Assembly: GCF_017876495.1 (NCBI RefSeq)
Contig: NZ_JAGIOB010000001.1
Coordinates: 4,340,001-4,404,000, forward strand
Origin: Microlunatus capsulatus
GTDB taxonomy: Bacteria > Actinomycetota > Actinomycetes > Propionibacteriales > Propionibacteriaceae
Direction: 5' to 3'
Length of the DNA: 64,000 nt
Within the stretch, counting starts at the first letter, position 1. The number at the start of each line of letters is the position of its first letter. Under the pieces are notes generated by a model that was not told the origin of the DNA, ran no database searches, and saw nothing but the letters and a program-made list of their open reading frames with translations. A program made the translations under genes and the position numbers. Positions 8,862-17,125 of the stretch are shown piece after piece.

Positions 8862-10286
8862 ATGAAGTTCCTCTCCCGCCGCGCCGGACGCGCGGCGATC
8901 GCCGTCGCCGCCGCCGGTGGCCTGATGTTCTGCGCCGGGGTCTCCTACGCCGGCTACAGCAGCGAGAACCTGAGCGTGAAGGGCGGTGCGAACCGGGTCC
9001 AGGGCGACCGCTCCGAGGTCGTCAAGCGCGCCGTCGACAAGGGCCGGGCGCAGAACGTCATCCTGCTCATCGGTGACGGCATGGGCGACTCCGAGATCAC
9101 CTCGGCGCGCAACTACGCCTACGGCGCCGCGGGTTCGTTCCCCGGCATCGACGCGCTGCCGCTGACCGGGCAGTACACGACCTACTCCCTCACCAAGGAG
9201 GGCCGCCCGGACTACGTGCCCGACTCCGCGGCCACCGGCTCGGCGTGGGCCACCGGCACCAAGACCTACGACAACGCCATCTCGGTCGACATCCGCGGCA
9301 AGGCCCAGCCGACCCTGCTCGAGCTGGCCAAGGCCAAGGGCCTCAAGACCGGCGACGTCACCACCTCGGAGATCCAGGACGCGACGCCGGCCGTGCAGGT
9401 CGCGCACATCTCGGCGCGCTCCTGCTACGGCCCGGTCGCCACCGCGAAGACCTGCCCCGAGGCCGCCAAGGAGAACGGCGGCCGCGGCTCGATCACCGAG
9501 CAGCTGCTCGACACCCGGCCCGACGTCACCCTCGGCGGCGGCTCGAAGACCTTCGGCGAGAAGGCCGTCGCCGGCCGCTACGCCGGCCAGACCCTGCTCG
9601 ACCAGGCGAAGGCCCGCGGCTACCAGGTGGTCGACGACAAGACCGAGCTCTCCGCCGTCCGCACGGCGAACCAGACCAAGCCGGTGCTCGGCCTGTTCGG
9701 GGCCGGCAACCTGCCCGTCCGCTACGTCGGCCCGAAGGCCACGCCGACCGGCGGCACCACCCCCGCCGCCCACTGCACCCCGAACCCGGACCGGCCGGCC
9801 AGCCAGCCCCGGCTCGCCGCGATGACCCGCAAGGCCATCGACCTGCTCGAGAACGACAAGGGCTTCTTCCTCCAGGTCGAGGGCGCGAGCATCGACAAGC
9901 AGGACCACGCGGCCAACGCCTGCGGCCAGATCGGCGAGACGATCGACCTCGACGAGGCCGTCCAGGTCGCCCTGGCCTACGCCAAGCGGGACGGCAACAC
10001 CTCCGTCTTCGTCACCGCCGACCACGGCCACACCAGCCAGATCGTCGAGGCGGGGGAGAACACGCCGGGCCTCACCACGACGCTGCTCACCCACGACAAC
10101 GCCCCGATGACGATCTCCTACGGCACCGCGGAGGCCGGCGGCTCGCAGCAGCACACCGGCACCCAGGTGCGCCTCGCGGGCTACGGCCCCAAGGCGGCGA
10201 ACGTCGTCGGCCTGACCGACCAGACCGACCTCAACACGACGATCGCCTCGGCGCTCAAGCTGCCCTCGCGGCTGCCGCGCCGCTGA
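8862..10286 (+). CDS. phoA: Secreted alkaline phosphatase
   Basis: A 474-residue alkaline phosphatase that releases phosphate from phosphomonoesters outside the cell. A signal peptide ([10 protein letters not shown] then a hydrophobic stretch to about residue 30) leads to the mature enzyme. Metal and catalytic motifs are present: LLIGDGMGD with Asp72, the phosphorylated Ser122 in [30 protein letters not shown] and [11 protein letters not shown] 8862 starts the signal peptide; an upstream frame extension lacks leader character. The PHO-box-like repeats directly upstream suggest induction by phosphate starvation. Confidence 0.93.
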   Translation: MKFLSRRAGRAAIAVAAAGGLMFCAGVSYAGYSSENLSVKGGANRVQGDRSEVVKRAVDKGRAQNVILLIGDGMGDSEITSARNYAYGAAGSFPGIDALPLTGQYTTYSLTKEGRPDYVPDSAATGSAWATGTKTYDNAISVDIRGKAQPTLLELAKAKGLKTGDVTTSEIQDATPAVQVAHISARSCYGPVATAKTCPEAAKENGGRGSITEQLLDTRPDVTLGGGSKTFGEKAVAGRYAGQTLLDQAKARGYQVVDDKTELSAVRTANQTKPVLGLFGAGNLPVRYVGPKATPTGGTTPAAHCTPNPDRPASQPRLAAMTRKAIDLLENDKGFFLQVEGASIDKQDHAANACGQIGETIDLDEAVQVALAYAKRDGNTSVFVTADHGHTSQIVEAGENTPGLTTTLLTHDNAPMTISYGTAEAGGSQQHTGTQVRLAGYGPKAANVVGLTDQTDLNTTIASALKLPSRLPRR

Positions 10287-10308
10287 GGTCCGTCCCGCAC
10301 CACGCCTG

Positions 10309-10374
10309 ACGTCGCCCCCCGGGCTCCGCGTCGTCCCCGCTCGCGCGGGGCGGCCGGGGCGCGGGGGGCGTCGT
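10309..10374. terminator. Bidirectional terminator-like hairpin
   Basis: Between the convergent phosphatase and DinB genes. Arms ACGTCGCCCCCC (10309-10320) and GGGGGGCGTCGT (10363-10374) pair with one mismatch, and an inner stem CCCCGC/GCGGGG (10335-10340 and 10345-10350) fills the middle. There is no strong T-run, as is usual in high-GC actinobacteria. Confidence 0.6.
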
Positions 10375-10417
10375 CGTCCCCCCGCCCTCCCGGCGCACCC
10401 GGCGCCCGGCGGGAGAG

Positions 10418-11029
10418 CTACTGCCCGATCCGCCCGTCGACGCACTCGCGCAGCAGGTCGGCGTGACCGCAGTGCCGCGCGTACTCCTCGACCAGGTGGA
10501 CGACCACGTCGCGCACGGGCAGCGGGTCGCCGCGCCGGTGCACGGTCGCCCCGAGGTCCTCGGTGCGGGCCAGCACCTCCTCGGCGAAGGCCACCTCCGC
10601 GCGCCAGTCCGCCCAGGCCTGCGCGACGACGGCGTCGTCGGCCCGGGCGCCGTCGAAGTCCTCGTCGGGGGACTCCGGGGTGCAGTAGAGCGACCCGACG
10701 TCCTGGCCGGCGAGGGTGCCGCGGAACCAGGTCCGCTCCACCTCCGCCAGGTGCCGGACCAGGCCCAGCAGGGACATCGTGGAGGGCGGCACGGAGCGGC
10801 GCGCGAGCTGCTCGGCGTCGAGGTCGGCGCACTTCAGCTCCAGCGTCAGCCGGTAGCGCCGCAGGTAGTCGGCGAGCACGCCGTGCTCGTCGGTCCCCGC
10901 CGGACCGCTCTCGCGCGGGTCGTCGGCCTCGTCGACCCACAGGTCGGGGTGGACCGTGGCCCGCGTCCAGCGGCTCGGGAGCCCACCGGCCGCCGGGGCC
11001 GGGCCCGCCGAGGCGATCTCGTCCGGCAC
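10418..11029 (-). CDS. DinB family protein (DUF664)
   Basis: A 203-residue four-helix-bundle protein of the DinB/DUF664 superfamily. The characteristic histidines appear in LGLVRHLAEVERTWF and near the C-terminus in HLVEEYARHCGHADLLRE; members commonly bind a divalent metal and some are thiol-dependent S-transferases. GTG at 11029 (VPDEIAS) was chosen because it directly follows the stop of the upstream repeat protein, 8 bases away. Longer starts would overlap that gene. The two genes probably form an operon. Confidence 0.82.
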   Translation of the reverse strand: MPDEIASAGPAPAAGGLPSRWTRATVHPDLWVDEADDPRESGPAGTDEHGVLADYLRRYRLTLELKCADLDAEQLARRSVPPSTMSLLGLVRHLAEVERTWFRGTLAGQDVGSLYCTPESPDEDFDGARADDAVVAQAWADWRAEVAFAEEVLARTEDLGATVHRRGDPLPVRDVVVHLVEEYARHCGHADLLRECVDGRIGQ

Positions 11030-11037
11030 GCCGGCCC

Positions 11038-11367
11038 TCAGTGGTGGTGCGCGAGGTAGGCGCCCGCGCACTCGTTGCCCGCGTCCACCAGCCAGCGCAG
11101 CTGCTCGACGTCGTCGCGCTCGGCGGCCAGCTGGGCCAGCCGGTCACCGGCGTGCTCGTGCCCGGCGTCGACCAGCCAGCGCAGCTGGTCGACGTCACCC
11201 CGCTCGACGGCCAGCGCGGTCAGCCGGCGGGCGGCGCTGTCGTGCCCGGCGTCGACGAGCTCGCGCAGCTGGCCGACGTCGCCGCGCTCGGCGGCCAGGG
11301 CGGCCAGCCGGTCGGCCGCGACCTCGTTCCCGGCGTCGACCAGGCGACGCAGCCCCTCGGTGTCCAT
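11038..11367 (-). CDS. Small 28-residue tandem-repeat protein
   Basis: A 109-residue protein built almost wholly from helical repeats of exactly 28 residues: three complete copies and one of 20, each like LRRLVDAGNEVAADRLAALA followed by AERGDVGQ. The pattern of two short helices per unit resembles TPR/SEL1-like solenoids, and similar LVDAG/LAERGD repeats are found in longer actinobacterial proteins. No other domain is present, so it may be a binding scaffold or a fragment of a larger repeat protein. It is followed at once by the DinB gene. A C-terminal HHH ends the protein. Confidence 0.7.
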   Translation of the reverse strand: MDTEGLRRLVDAGNEVAADRLAALAAERGDVGQLRELVDAGHDSAARRLTALAVERGDVDQLRWLVDAGHEHAGDRLAQLAAERDDVEQLRWLVDAGNECAGAYLAHHH

Positions 11368-11454
11368 GGCGGCAGCGTAGGGCTCCGGCGGCGTTCCCGA
11401 CAGTGCCCGAGCCCACCGGTGCCCCGGCGGCGCCGGACCGCCGGCCGGGACGGG

Positions 11455-12216
11455 TCAGAAGGAGGCGATGACCTCGGGCCCGGTGGTCGGCCGGGTCGAC
11501 CCGCCGCGCGGCTCGACGGTGAGGGCCACCGCGACCGCTCCGCCCACGCCCGCGGTGAGCCAGACGTGCTCCCGCTCGGTCGAGGGGAAGACGGGTCCGG
11601 GGGCCATGGCGCCCGCGCGGTCCTGCGTCCAGACCTGGTAGCTGTGCGCGGCGTCCAGCACCGGCAGGGCGCCGCCGACCAGCAGGGCGCGGTCCTGGTG
11701 GCGCGACACCACCAGGGTCACGGGGTGCCCGCCCGCGACCAGCGCGCGGTGGACCTGCACGTCGTCGGCGGTCATCAGGCGGTCGACCTCGCGGGCCTGG
11801 GCCGTCTGGACCTGGTGCTGGTGCGCGAGGCCGACGACCCCGCCGCCGAGGACGAGGGCCAGCGCGAACGCCAGGGCGAGCACCGGCCACCAGGGGCGGC
11901 GGCGTCGTCGCGGGCGTGCGCGGCCGGCAGTGGTCGGGGCGGTCGCGGACCGAGCGGGCAGCGTGGCAGAGGTCGCGGCCGGCTGCTGCGGAGGGAGCGG
12001 GCGGTGCCCGCGGGCGTCGGCGAGGACGTGGCGCCGCAGCCCGGCCGGCGGTGTGCGGCTGGTCAGCCGGCTGAGCTCGGCGACGGTCTCGACCAGCTCG
12101 CGCACCTCGACCCGGCAGGACGCGCACCGGCTGAGGTGGCGCTCGAAGTCGGCCCGCTCGGCCTCGGACAGGCCGTGGACGACGTAGCTGCCGACGGCGC
12201 CGTGGACGTCGCTCAC
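11455..12216 (-). CDS. rskA: Anti-sigma-K factor RskA
   Basis: A 253-residue single-pass membrane anti-sigma factor. The N-terminal zinc-binding anti-sigma domain carries His27, Cys31 and Cys34 (HLSRCASC). A basic and proline-rich linker leads to one transmembrane segment at about residues 107-130, and an extracytoplasmic RskA domain (SYQVWTQDRAGAM) follows. Its ATG overlaps the sigK stop by four bases (ATGA), so the pair is translationally coupled. By family knowledge it holds SigK inactive until cleaved by regulated proteolysis. Confidence 0.9.
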   Translation of the reverse strand: MSDVHGAVGSYVVHGLSEAERADFERHLSRCASCRVEVRELVETVAELSRLTSRTPPAGLRRHVLADARGHRPLPPQQPAATSATLPARSATAPTTAGRARPRRRRRPWWPVLALAFALALVLGGGVVGLAHQHQVQTAQAREVDRLMTADDVQVHRALVAGGHPVTLVVSRHQDRALLVGGALPVLDAAHSYQVWTQDRAGAMAPGPVFPSTEREHVWLTAGVGGAVAVALTVEPRGGSTRPTTGPEVIASF

Positions 12217-12821
12217 GTCGGCGCTCCCAGGTGCCCGCGGAGGGCGATCAGGCCGTCCCGCATGCGGGCCTTGACGGTCCCCAGCGGGAGGTCGAGGAGG
12301 CGGGCGATCTGGCTCTGGCTGTAGCCGCCGTAGTAGGCCAGCTGCAGCGACTGGCGCTGCACCGGGCTGAGCAGCAGCAGGCCCTTCCGGACGGGCTCGA
12401 CGGCGAGGTCGGCGTCCACCCGCTCCCAGACGGGGTCGGGCAGCCGCTCGTCGGTGGCGCGGGCCCAGCGGTCGTCGCGCGCCGTGTCGCTCTCGACGCT
12501 GCGGACCCGGTCGACGGCCCGCCGGTGCGCCAGGGTCAGGATCCAGCCCATCGCACTGCCTCGTCCCGGGGTGTAGGTGGTGGCCTTCTGCCAGACCTCC
12601 AGGTAGACCTCCTGGACGACCTCGGCGGCGTGCTGCGGTGCCCGCAGGACCCGCAGCACCGTGCCGTAGGTGCGCGGTGAGGTCGCCTCGTAGAGGTCGG
12701 CGAAGGCGTCGACGTCACCCTCGGCGGCCCGCTGCAGGAGCTGGGCCAGGTGGTGCGAGCGCTCGTCCGCGGGCCGTCCGGCCCCGGGGTGCTCCCCGGA
12801 GCCGGACGTCGTCGCGTGCAC
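12213..12821 (-). CDS. sigK: ECF sigma factor SigK
   Basis: A 202-residue group 4 (ECF) sigma factor. Region 2 includes DLYEATSPRTYGTVLRVL and EVVQEVYLEVWQ with a PGRGSAMGWILTLAHRRAVD segment typical of SigK. Region 4 carries the helix-turn-helix YGGYSQSQIARLLDLPLGTV. It lies 30 bases downstream of a fasciclin lipoprotein gene and overlaps rskA. The arrangement matches the mycobacterial sigK-rskA locus, which controls the fasciclin antigens MPT70 and MPT83. Confidence 0.93.
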   Translation of the reverse strand: MHATTSGSGEHPGAGRPADERSHHLAQLLQRAAEGDVDAFADLYEATSPRTYGTVLRVLRAPQHAAEVVQEVYLEVWQKATTYTPGRGSAMGWILTLAHRRAVDRVRSVESDTARDDRWARATDERLPDPVWERVDADLAVEPVRKGLLLLSPVQRQSLQLAYYGGYSQSQIARLLDLPLGTVKARMRDGLIALRGHLGAPT

Positions 12822-12851
12822 GCTCAGCCACCGTGACCGAGGGTCTGCGGC

Positions 12852-13523
12852 TCAGGACTTCGGCAGCAGGACGGTGTCGATGATGTAGACGGTGGCGTTG
12901 GCGGTCTGGACGTTGCCGCAGAGGACCTTGGCGTCGCCGTTGACGGTGAAGTTCTCACCGGAGCCCTCGACGGTGATGCCCTGCTTGGGGTTGAGGCTGT
13001 CGTGCTCGCCGGCGAGGGTCATCGGGTCGAGCTTCTCGCCGACGACGTGCTCGGTGAGGATCGCGGTGAGCATCTCCTTGTCGGCGAGGACCTTGTCGAG
13101 GGTCTTCTTGTCGATCTTGGCGAAGGCGTCGTTGGTGGGGGCGAAGACGGTGAGGTTGTCGGTGGTGTTGAGGGTGTCGACGAGGCCGGCCTTCTTGACC
13201 GCGGTGACGAGGGTGGAGAGGAGGGGGTTGTTGCTGGCGGCGGTGGCGACGGGGTCGGCGCTCATGCCGTCGAAGGAGCCCTTGCCGGTCTTGGGGACGG
13301 CGGAGCAGGCGGCGCCGAAGGGGGCGTCGGCGGTGGAGGCGCTCATGGAGGGGGTCATGGAGGGGCTGGCCATGGGGGAGCTGGAGGCGCTCATGGAGGG
13401 CGCGGAGGAGGTGGAGGTGCCGGCGGGGGTGGCCTCGGTGCCGCCACAGGCGGCCAGGGTCAGCGGCAGGGCGAGGGCTGCGGCGAGGCCGGCGATCTTG
13501 GCGATGCGGGTGGTGGTGAACAT
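12852..13523 (-). CDS. Fasciclin-domain lipoprotein (MPT70/MPT83-like)
   Basis: A 223-residue surface lipoprotein: signal peptide with lipobox LAAC (Cys26), a serine/methionine-rich linker (repeats of SPSM/SASS to about residue 65), and one fasciclin (FAS1) domain with TVFAPTNDAFAKI and VYIIDTVLLP. Its AGAGGA ribosome site is well placed. It is the first gene of a probable fas-sigK-rskA operon. In mycobacteria these proteins are the SigK regulon, so autoregulation is likely. No clear SigK promoter (CCATCC/CCGAAT-like) could be picked out upstream. Confidence 0.9.
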   Translation of the reverse strand: MFTTTRIAKIAGLAAALALPLTLAACGGTEATPAGTSTSSAPSMSASSSPMASPSMTPSMSASTADAPFGAACSAVPKTGKGSFDGMSADPVATAASNNPLLSTLVTAVKKAGLVDTLNTTDNLTVFAPTNDAFAKIDKKTLDKVLADKEMLTAILTEHVVGEKLDPMTLAGEHDSLNPKQGITVEGSGENFTVNGDAKVLCGNVQTANATVYIIDTVLLPKS

Positions 13524-13913
13524 CGTGAATTCCTCTGTCTGCTGGACGGTGGCGGGCCGTTCGGCCGGTCACCACCACTTCGGTCCCACGAGCCCCGCGG
13601 TTTGGTCCCGAGCCGTTCCCACCTCGGGCCGTCGGCTCGTCGGCCGGTGGGGGACAGGCTCCCCGAAGGCCGTCTGACCAGGGTCGACGGGCCCAGGAGC
13701 CACGGCCGATTCCCCCTACTTCGGAGCCGCGGGCGGACCGGATGGGTCGTCAGCACAAAACTGCAGATATTCCTTCTGAAATAAAACAGAATGGTCTCGG
13801 AATAGGCATTTCCTGAGCCATTGACCAGGTCCCGGACCTACGTTTCAGCTGCTCGCAGCACCGGGGGGGCCGCGAGCACCCATCCCCCTCTCCAGCTGAT
13901 CGGAGCTCTCCCC
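13524..13913. other. Divergent intergenic region with AT-rich core
   Basis: About 390 bases between the divergent fasciclin lipoprotein and the large secreted protein. No gene is supported. Bases 13750-13812 are strikingly AT-rich for this genome, and the promoters of both genes probably lie here. I could not fix a -35/-10 pair with confidence. Confidence 0.5.
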
Positions 13914-15161
13914 GTGTCCAGCCTCTCCACCCGCGGCCTCGGTGCCGCCGCCACCGTGGCCCTCACCGCCGCCGCCGTCCTCGGTCTGCCGACCTCGGCC
14001 CCCGCCGCCACCACGACCGCCAGCGCCGCCGGCGGCTCGGCCTACGGCTCGACGGTCAAGGTCGGCAACCTCGTCGACTCGGGCCGCACCTCCTACGTGC
14101 CGCTGTGCACCACCCGCGTCGGGTCGGCCGCCAACAACACCGCCCGGGTCGACCTCGGTCTCCTCGGGCACATCGGGGCGGCCACCACGAAGGTCGTCAG
14201 CACCGACGCCCGCGGCACCCGGGCCGCCACCGCCACCAGCACGACCGCCGGCACCTCTCTGCTGGGCGGGCTCGTCTCGGTCTCCTCCATCACGAGCACC
14301 GCCGGGGTCAGCAAGGACGCCCGCGGCTACCACTCCACCGGGTCCAGCGTCCTCGTGGGCCTGCGGGTCGCGGGCCGGTCCGTCACGGCCAAGCCCGCCC
14401 CGGGCACCAGCATCACCATCCCCGGGGTGGCGACGGTGCTGCTCAACCAGCAGAGCGCGCGGACCAGCGCCGGCGCGCACAACCAGGGGGTCACCGCGCT
14501 CCGGGTCACGCTCCTGCCCGGCAACACGCTGGGGCTGCCGACCGGCACCGTGGTGGTGGGAGCGGCCAACGCCTCGCTCGCCGCGCCCACCCGGCACCGC
14601 CCCTACGGCTCCGCGTTCGGCACCGAGGCCAACGTGGCCGGTCTCGTCGGCAGCGGCCGGACGGCCAGCTCCGTGCTGCCCTGCGGGGGCAGCGGCGGGG
14701 TCACCCGCACCAACAAGGTCGCCTCGGTGACGGCTCCGGGTCTGGTCCGGGTCGGCGCGGTGACCAGCAGCGCGAAGAGCACCGACACCGCGAGCGCCAC
14801 GACGGCGACGACCGCGGCGAAGGTCGCCGGGATCTCCCTGCTGGGCGGCGTGGTCGAGGTGGACGCCGTGACGGCCCAGGCCAACGCCAAGCGCACCGCG
14901 ACCGGCGTCGCGCGGACCTCGACCGGCACGCAGGTGGTCGGGCTGAAGATCAACGGTCGCGCCCGCACCGTCTCCACGAAGGAGAACACGACGATCGACA
15001 TCGCCGGCGTGGGCACCCTCACGCTGCACAAGACGGCCCGGACCGCCACCAGCATCACCGTCGACGCCCTCCAGCTCAGGCTGACCACCGCCCGGGCCGG
15101 CCTGCCGGTCGGGGCCGTCGTCACCCTGGGCCACGCGGGCGCCGGCGTCGCCCACCGCTGA
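13914..15161 (+). CDS. Secreted two-repeat protein, choice-of-anchor P-like
   Basis: A 415-residue exported protein with no recognised catalytic motif. GTG 13914 has GGAG 8 bases upstream and begins a clear signal peptide (MSSLSTRGLG, cleavage near SAPAA). The mature part contains two homologous halves of about 180 residues, beginning AYGSTVKVGNLVDSGRTS and AYGSAFGTEANVAGLVGSGR, each ending in a TLGLPTG or RAGLPVG segment with beta-rich character. This resembles the actinobacterial 'choice-of-anchor P' surface family, but that assignment is from memory. Surface or matrix role inferred only. Confidence 0.7.
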   Translation: MSSLSTRGLGAAATVALTAAAVLGLPTSAPAATTTASAAGGSAYGSTVKVGNLVDSGRTSYVPLCTTRVGSAANNTARVDLGLLGHIGAATTKVVSTDARGTRAATATSTTAGTSLLGGLVSVSSITSTAGVSKDARGYHSTGSSVLVGLRVAGRSVTAKPAPGTSITIPGVATVLLNQQSARTSAGAHNQGVTALRVTLLPGNTLGLPTGTVVVGAANASLAAPTRHRPYGSAFGTEANVAGLVGSGRTASSVLPCGGSGGVTRTNKVASVTAPGLVRVGAVTSSAKSTDTASATTATTAAKVAGISLLGGVVEVDAVTAQANAKRTATGVARTSTGTQVVGLKINGRARTVSTKENTTIDIAGVGTLTLHKTARTATSITVDALQLRLTTARAGLPVGAVVTLGHAGAGVAHR

Positions 15162-15337
15162 CCTCCGGCGACCTCCCCCGGGGTGAGGGGCGGTGCAGAC
15201 CCCCGCTGCACCGCCCACCACCCCTCCCTCGCCGTCCCTCCCGCCGCTCGTCCCCGCCCCGCAGCCCCTCCCCAGGACGTCCCCCACCAGGACGTCCCTC
15301 CCTCCCGTCCGTCCCGTCCGAGCCCAGGAGGCTCCTC

Positions 15338-15601
15338 ATGACGATCGCCCTGCCGGCCGGCCGACCTCCCGTCGCCCGCCCCCGCCCCACCCGCCCGGCA
15401 CCGCCCACCGGCCCCGCGGCCTCCACCCGGTCCGTCCCCGCCGACGTCGCGCGGGCCGACCACCCCCACGGCGACGTCCCGTTCTCCGCCCCGCCCGCGG
15501 CCCCGCTCGCCGTCGTGCTGCTCGGGATGCTCGTCGTGCTCGCCGGCCTCGTCGCCGGCGGGGTGCTGCTGGTCGTGCACCTGCTCGGCCTGGTCGGCTG
15601 A
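15338..15601 (+). CDS. Small single-pass membrane protein
   Basis: An 87-residue protein with a proline/arginine-rich N-terminal half and one long hydrophobic segment at the C-terminus (about residues 57-86, AVVLLGMLVVLAGLVAGGVL). The ATG has a textbook AGGAGG site (15326-15331) at a 6-base spacing, which supports real translation. It follows the secreted two-repeat protein by 176 bases and precedes a hairpin. No family recognised. Confidence 0.65.
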   Translation: MTIALPAGRPPVARPRPTRPAPPTGPAASTRSVPADVARADHPHGDVPFSAPPAAPLAVVLLGMLVVLAGLVAGGVLLVVHLLGLVG

Positions 15602-15612
15602 TCTCCCGGCCC

Positions 15613-15638
15613 CGACCCGGTCGGCTGCGGCCGGGTCG
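15613..15638. terminator. Terminator-like hairpin
   Basis: Perfect 8-base stem CGACCCGG / CCGGGTCG around a 10-base loop, starting 12 bases after the stop of the small membrane protein and lying in the convergent gap before the zinc-finger HTH gene. Confidence 0.5.
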
Positions 15639-15675
15639 CCGCTGCGCCCCGTCCCGACTCCCGCGCCCGGTGCAC

Positions 15676-15727
15676 GGGGCGCGGGAGCGCCGCAGGGGCG
15701 CGGGAGCGCGTCAGGGGCGCGGGAGCG
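15676..15727. repeat. 19-bp tandem repeat, three copies
   Basis: The core GGGGCGCGGGAGCG recurs at 15676, 15695 and 15714, a 19-base period. The array ends exactly against the stop codon (15728-15730) of the minus-strand zinc-finger HTH gene. Confidence 0.75.
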
Positions 15728-16090
15728 TCAGCGCGTGCGCTCGAACCGCTCCCACGCCGCCTGCCGCGACATCTGCAGAGCGGTTCCGACCCGGGCCCAG
15801 GAGGCCCCGCGGCGGCGGCACTCGGCCACCCAGCCGGCCAGGGCGTCCTCCACCTGCCGGGCGGCGGCGGCCACCAGGGGCAGCCGGTCGAGCAGGGCCT
15901 CGTCGGTCATCGTCGACCAGCGCGGGACCTCCGGCTCGGCCGCCGGGGGCCGCCGCGGCCCGGCCATGATCTGCACGCAGAGCGCGACGCACTCGTCGCA
16001 GATGCAGCTGCCCGGCCCGGCGACGACCTGGGCCACCTCCTCCTCGGGCTTCAGGCAGAACGAGCAGCGCTGTCCGGGTCTGGTGTCCAT
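15728..16090 (-). CDS. ClpX-type zinc-finger HTH protein
   Basis: A 120-residue protein. Its N-terminus resembles the ClpX C4 zinc finger: CSFC (Cys9, Cys12) and CDEC (Cys31, Cys34) with the typical VAGPGSCICDECVALC spacing. Unlike ClpX it has no ATPase; instead the C-terminus (about residues 97-119, SWARVGTALQMSRQAAWERF) looks like a helix-turn-helix. ATG 16090 begins right before the finger. There is no ribosome site, and two tandem inverted repeats lie 8-50 bases upstream, so an autoregulated leaderless transcript is plausible. Confidence 0.8.
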   Translation of the reverse strand: MDTRPGQRCSFCLKPEEEVAQVVAGPGSCICDECVALCVQIMAGPRRPPAAEPEVPRWSTMTDEALLDRLPLVAAAARQVEDALAGWVAECRRRGASWARVGTALQMSRQAAWERFERTR

Positions 16091-16098
16091 CGCCCCAC

Positions 16099-16139
16099 TG
16101 TCAGGGATGGCCTGACGTAGTGTCAAGGTTTGCCTGACA
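16099..16139 (-). promoter_or_regulatory. Paired operator, two TGTCAGG-N5-CCTGACA inverted repeats
   Basis: Two 19-base inverted repeats: TGTCAGG (16099) with CCTGACG (16111-16117), and TGTCAAG (16121) with CCTGACA (16133-16139). Both have a 5-base spacer, and their centres are 22 bases apart, two helical turns. On the minus strand a consensus -35 TTGACA overlaps the second repeat. They sit just upstream of the zinc-finger HTH start. Confidence 0.65.
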
Positions 16140-16369
16140 TCGTGGTGCGAGTAGGCCCAGGAGGCCGGCGGTCTGCTCCGCCCCGGGCCGGCCCCGTCCT
16201 CCGGACGGTGCAGCCCCGCAGGGCCGCGGTCCTCTACGATGCTGACCGTCCGCTGGCGTCATCACGTCCGGACCGGGGGTCGAGCAGGGGCCCGACCGCG
16301 GGTGCGACCCGCGGTGCGGAGAGCCTGCGCCGACCACCCCCGTCGGCCGCCGTGAGCACGGAGACGCCG

Positions 16370-17125
16370 ATGACGACCACCCCCGACCCCCGTCCTGACC
16401 AGACCGACCGCGACCTGACGGCCGCCCTGGCCGAGCTGGCCCGGGTCGAGCACGGCCGCACCCCGCTCAGCGAGGGCGCCCGGGTGGTGGCCAGCACGGT
16501 CCGCGACCTGCTCGCCGACACCACCGAGGTGTCCGTCACCCTGCTCGAGAAGGGTCGCCCCCGGACGGTGGCCGCCACCGGAGCCCTCGCCGTGCAGCTC
16601 GACGAGCGGCAGTACGCGGCCCGCACGGGACCGTGCCTCGACGCCGCCCGCTCGGGACGCACCGTCGCCCTGGCACTGCAGGAGGCCACGGGGGCCTACC
16701 CCGAGTTCGTGCGCAGCGCCCTCGACCAGCACGTCAGCCACAGCCTGTCGGTGCCGGCGCCGGCCCCGGACCGCGCCGGCTGGCGGGTGGCGCTGAACGT
16801 CTACGCCCTCTCGGGGGAACCGTTCAGCGCTGCGGCCCGGTCGGGCGTCGAACGGTTCGCCCCCTACGCCGGGACCTTCCTGGCCAACCTCGACCACCAC
16901 CACGCGGCGGTCCTGCTCGCGGAGGGCCTGCAGCAGGCGATGCGGTCGCGGGCCGTCATCGAGCAGGCGAAGGGCGTGCTGATGGCGCGGGAGCACTGCT
17001 CGGCGGAGCAGGCGTTCGAGCTGCTGGTGCACAAGTCCCAGCGCGACAACGTCAAGCTCCGCGACGTCGCCCAGGCCCTGGTCGAGCGGGTGACCCGGCG
17101 CGAGGGGACGGGCCCGACGGCCTAG
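16370..17125 (+). CDS. GAF-ANTAR domain regulator
   Basis: A 251-residue putative antiterminator: residues about 15-165 form a GAF sensor domain (DERQYAARTGPCLDAARSG is typical of this group), and about 185-240 an ANTAR RNA-binding domain (AMRSRAVIEQAKGVLMAREHCSAEQAFELL). ANTAR proteins bind paired RNA stem-loops to prevent termination. ATG 16370 is preferred, with GGAG 6 bases upstream; GTG 16352 is possible. Its TAG stop shares the palindrome CTAG with the stop of the convergent gene. Confidence 0.9.
   Translation: MTTTPDPRPDQTDRDLTAALAELARVEHGRTPLSEGARVVASTVRDLLADTTEVSVTLLEKGRPRTVAATGALAVQLDERQYAARTGPCLDAARSGRTVALALQEATGAYPEFVRSALDQHVSHSLSVPAPAPDRAGWRVALNVYALSGEPFSAAARSGVERFAPYAGTFLANLDHHHAAVLLAEGLQQAMRSRAVIEQAKGVLMAREHCSAEQAFELLVHKSQRDNVKLRDVAQALVERVTRREGTGPTA

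Noticed and set aside
7056-11198. Very long open frames on the strand opposite to clear genes (for example here, and at 4487-7348 and 21071-24151)
   Set aside because: They are shadows in GC-rich DNA. The opposite or other frame carries recognisable families with motifs and ribosome sites, and these frames translate to low-complexity Arg/Gly/Pro/Ala sequence.
12852-13523. A SigK promoter in front of the fasciclin gene
   Set aside because: No pair of CCATCC-like and CCGAAT-like boxes at 15-17 base spacing could be recognised, only isolated CCGAA strings.
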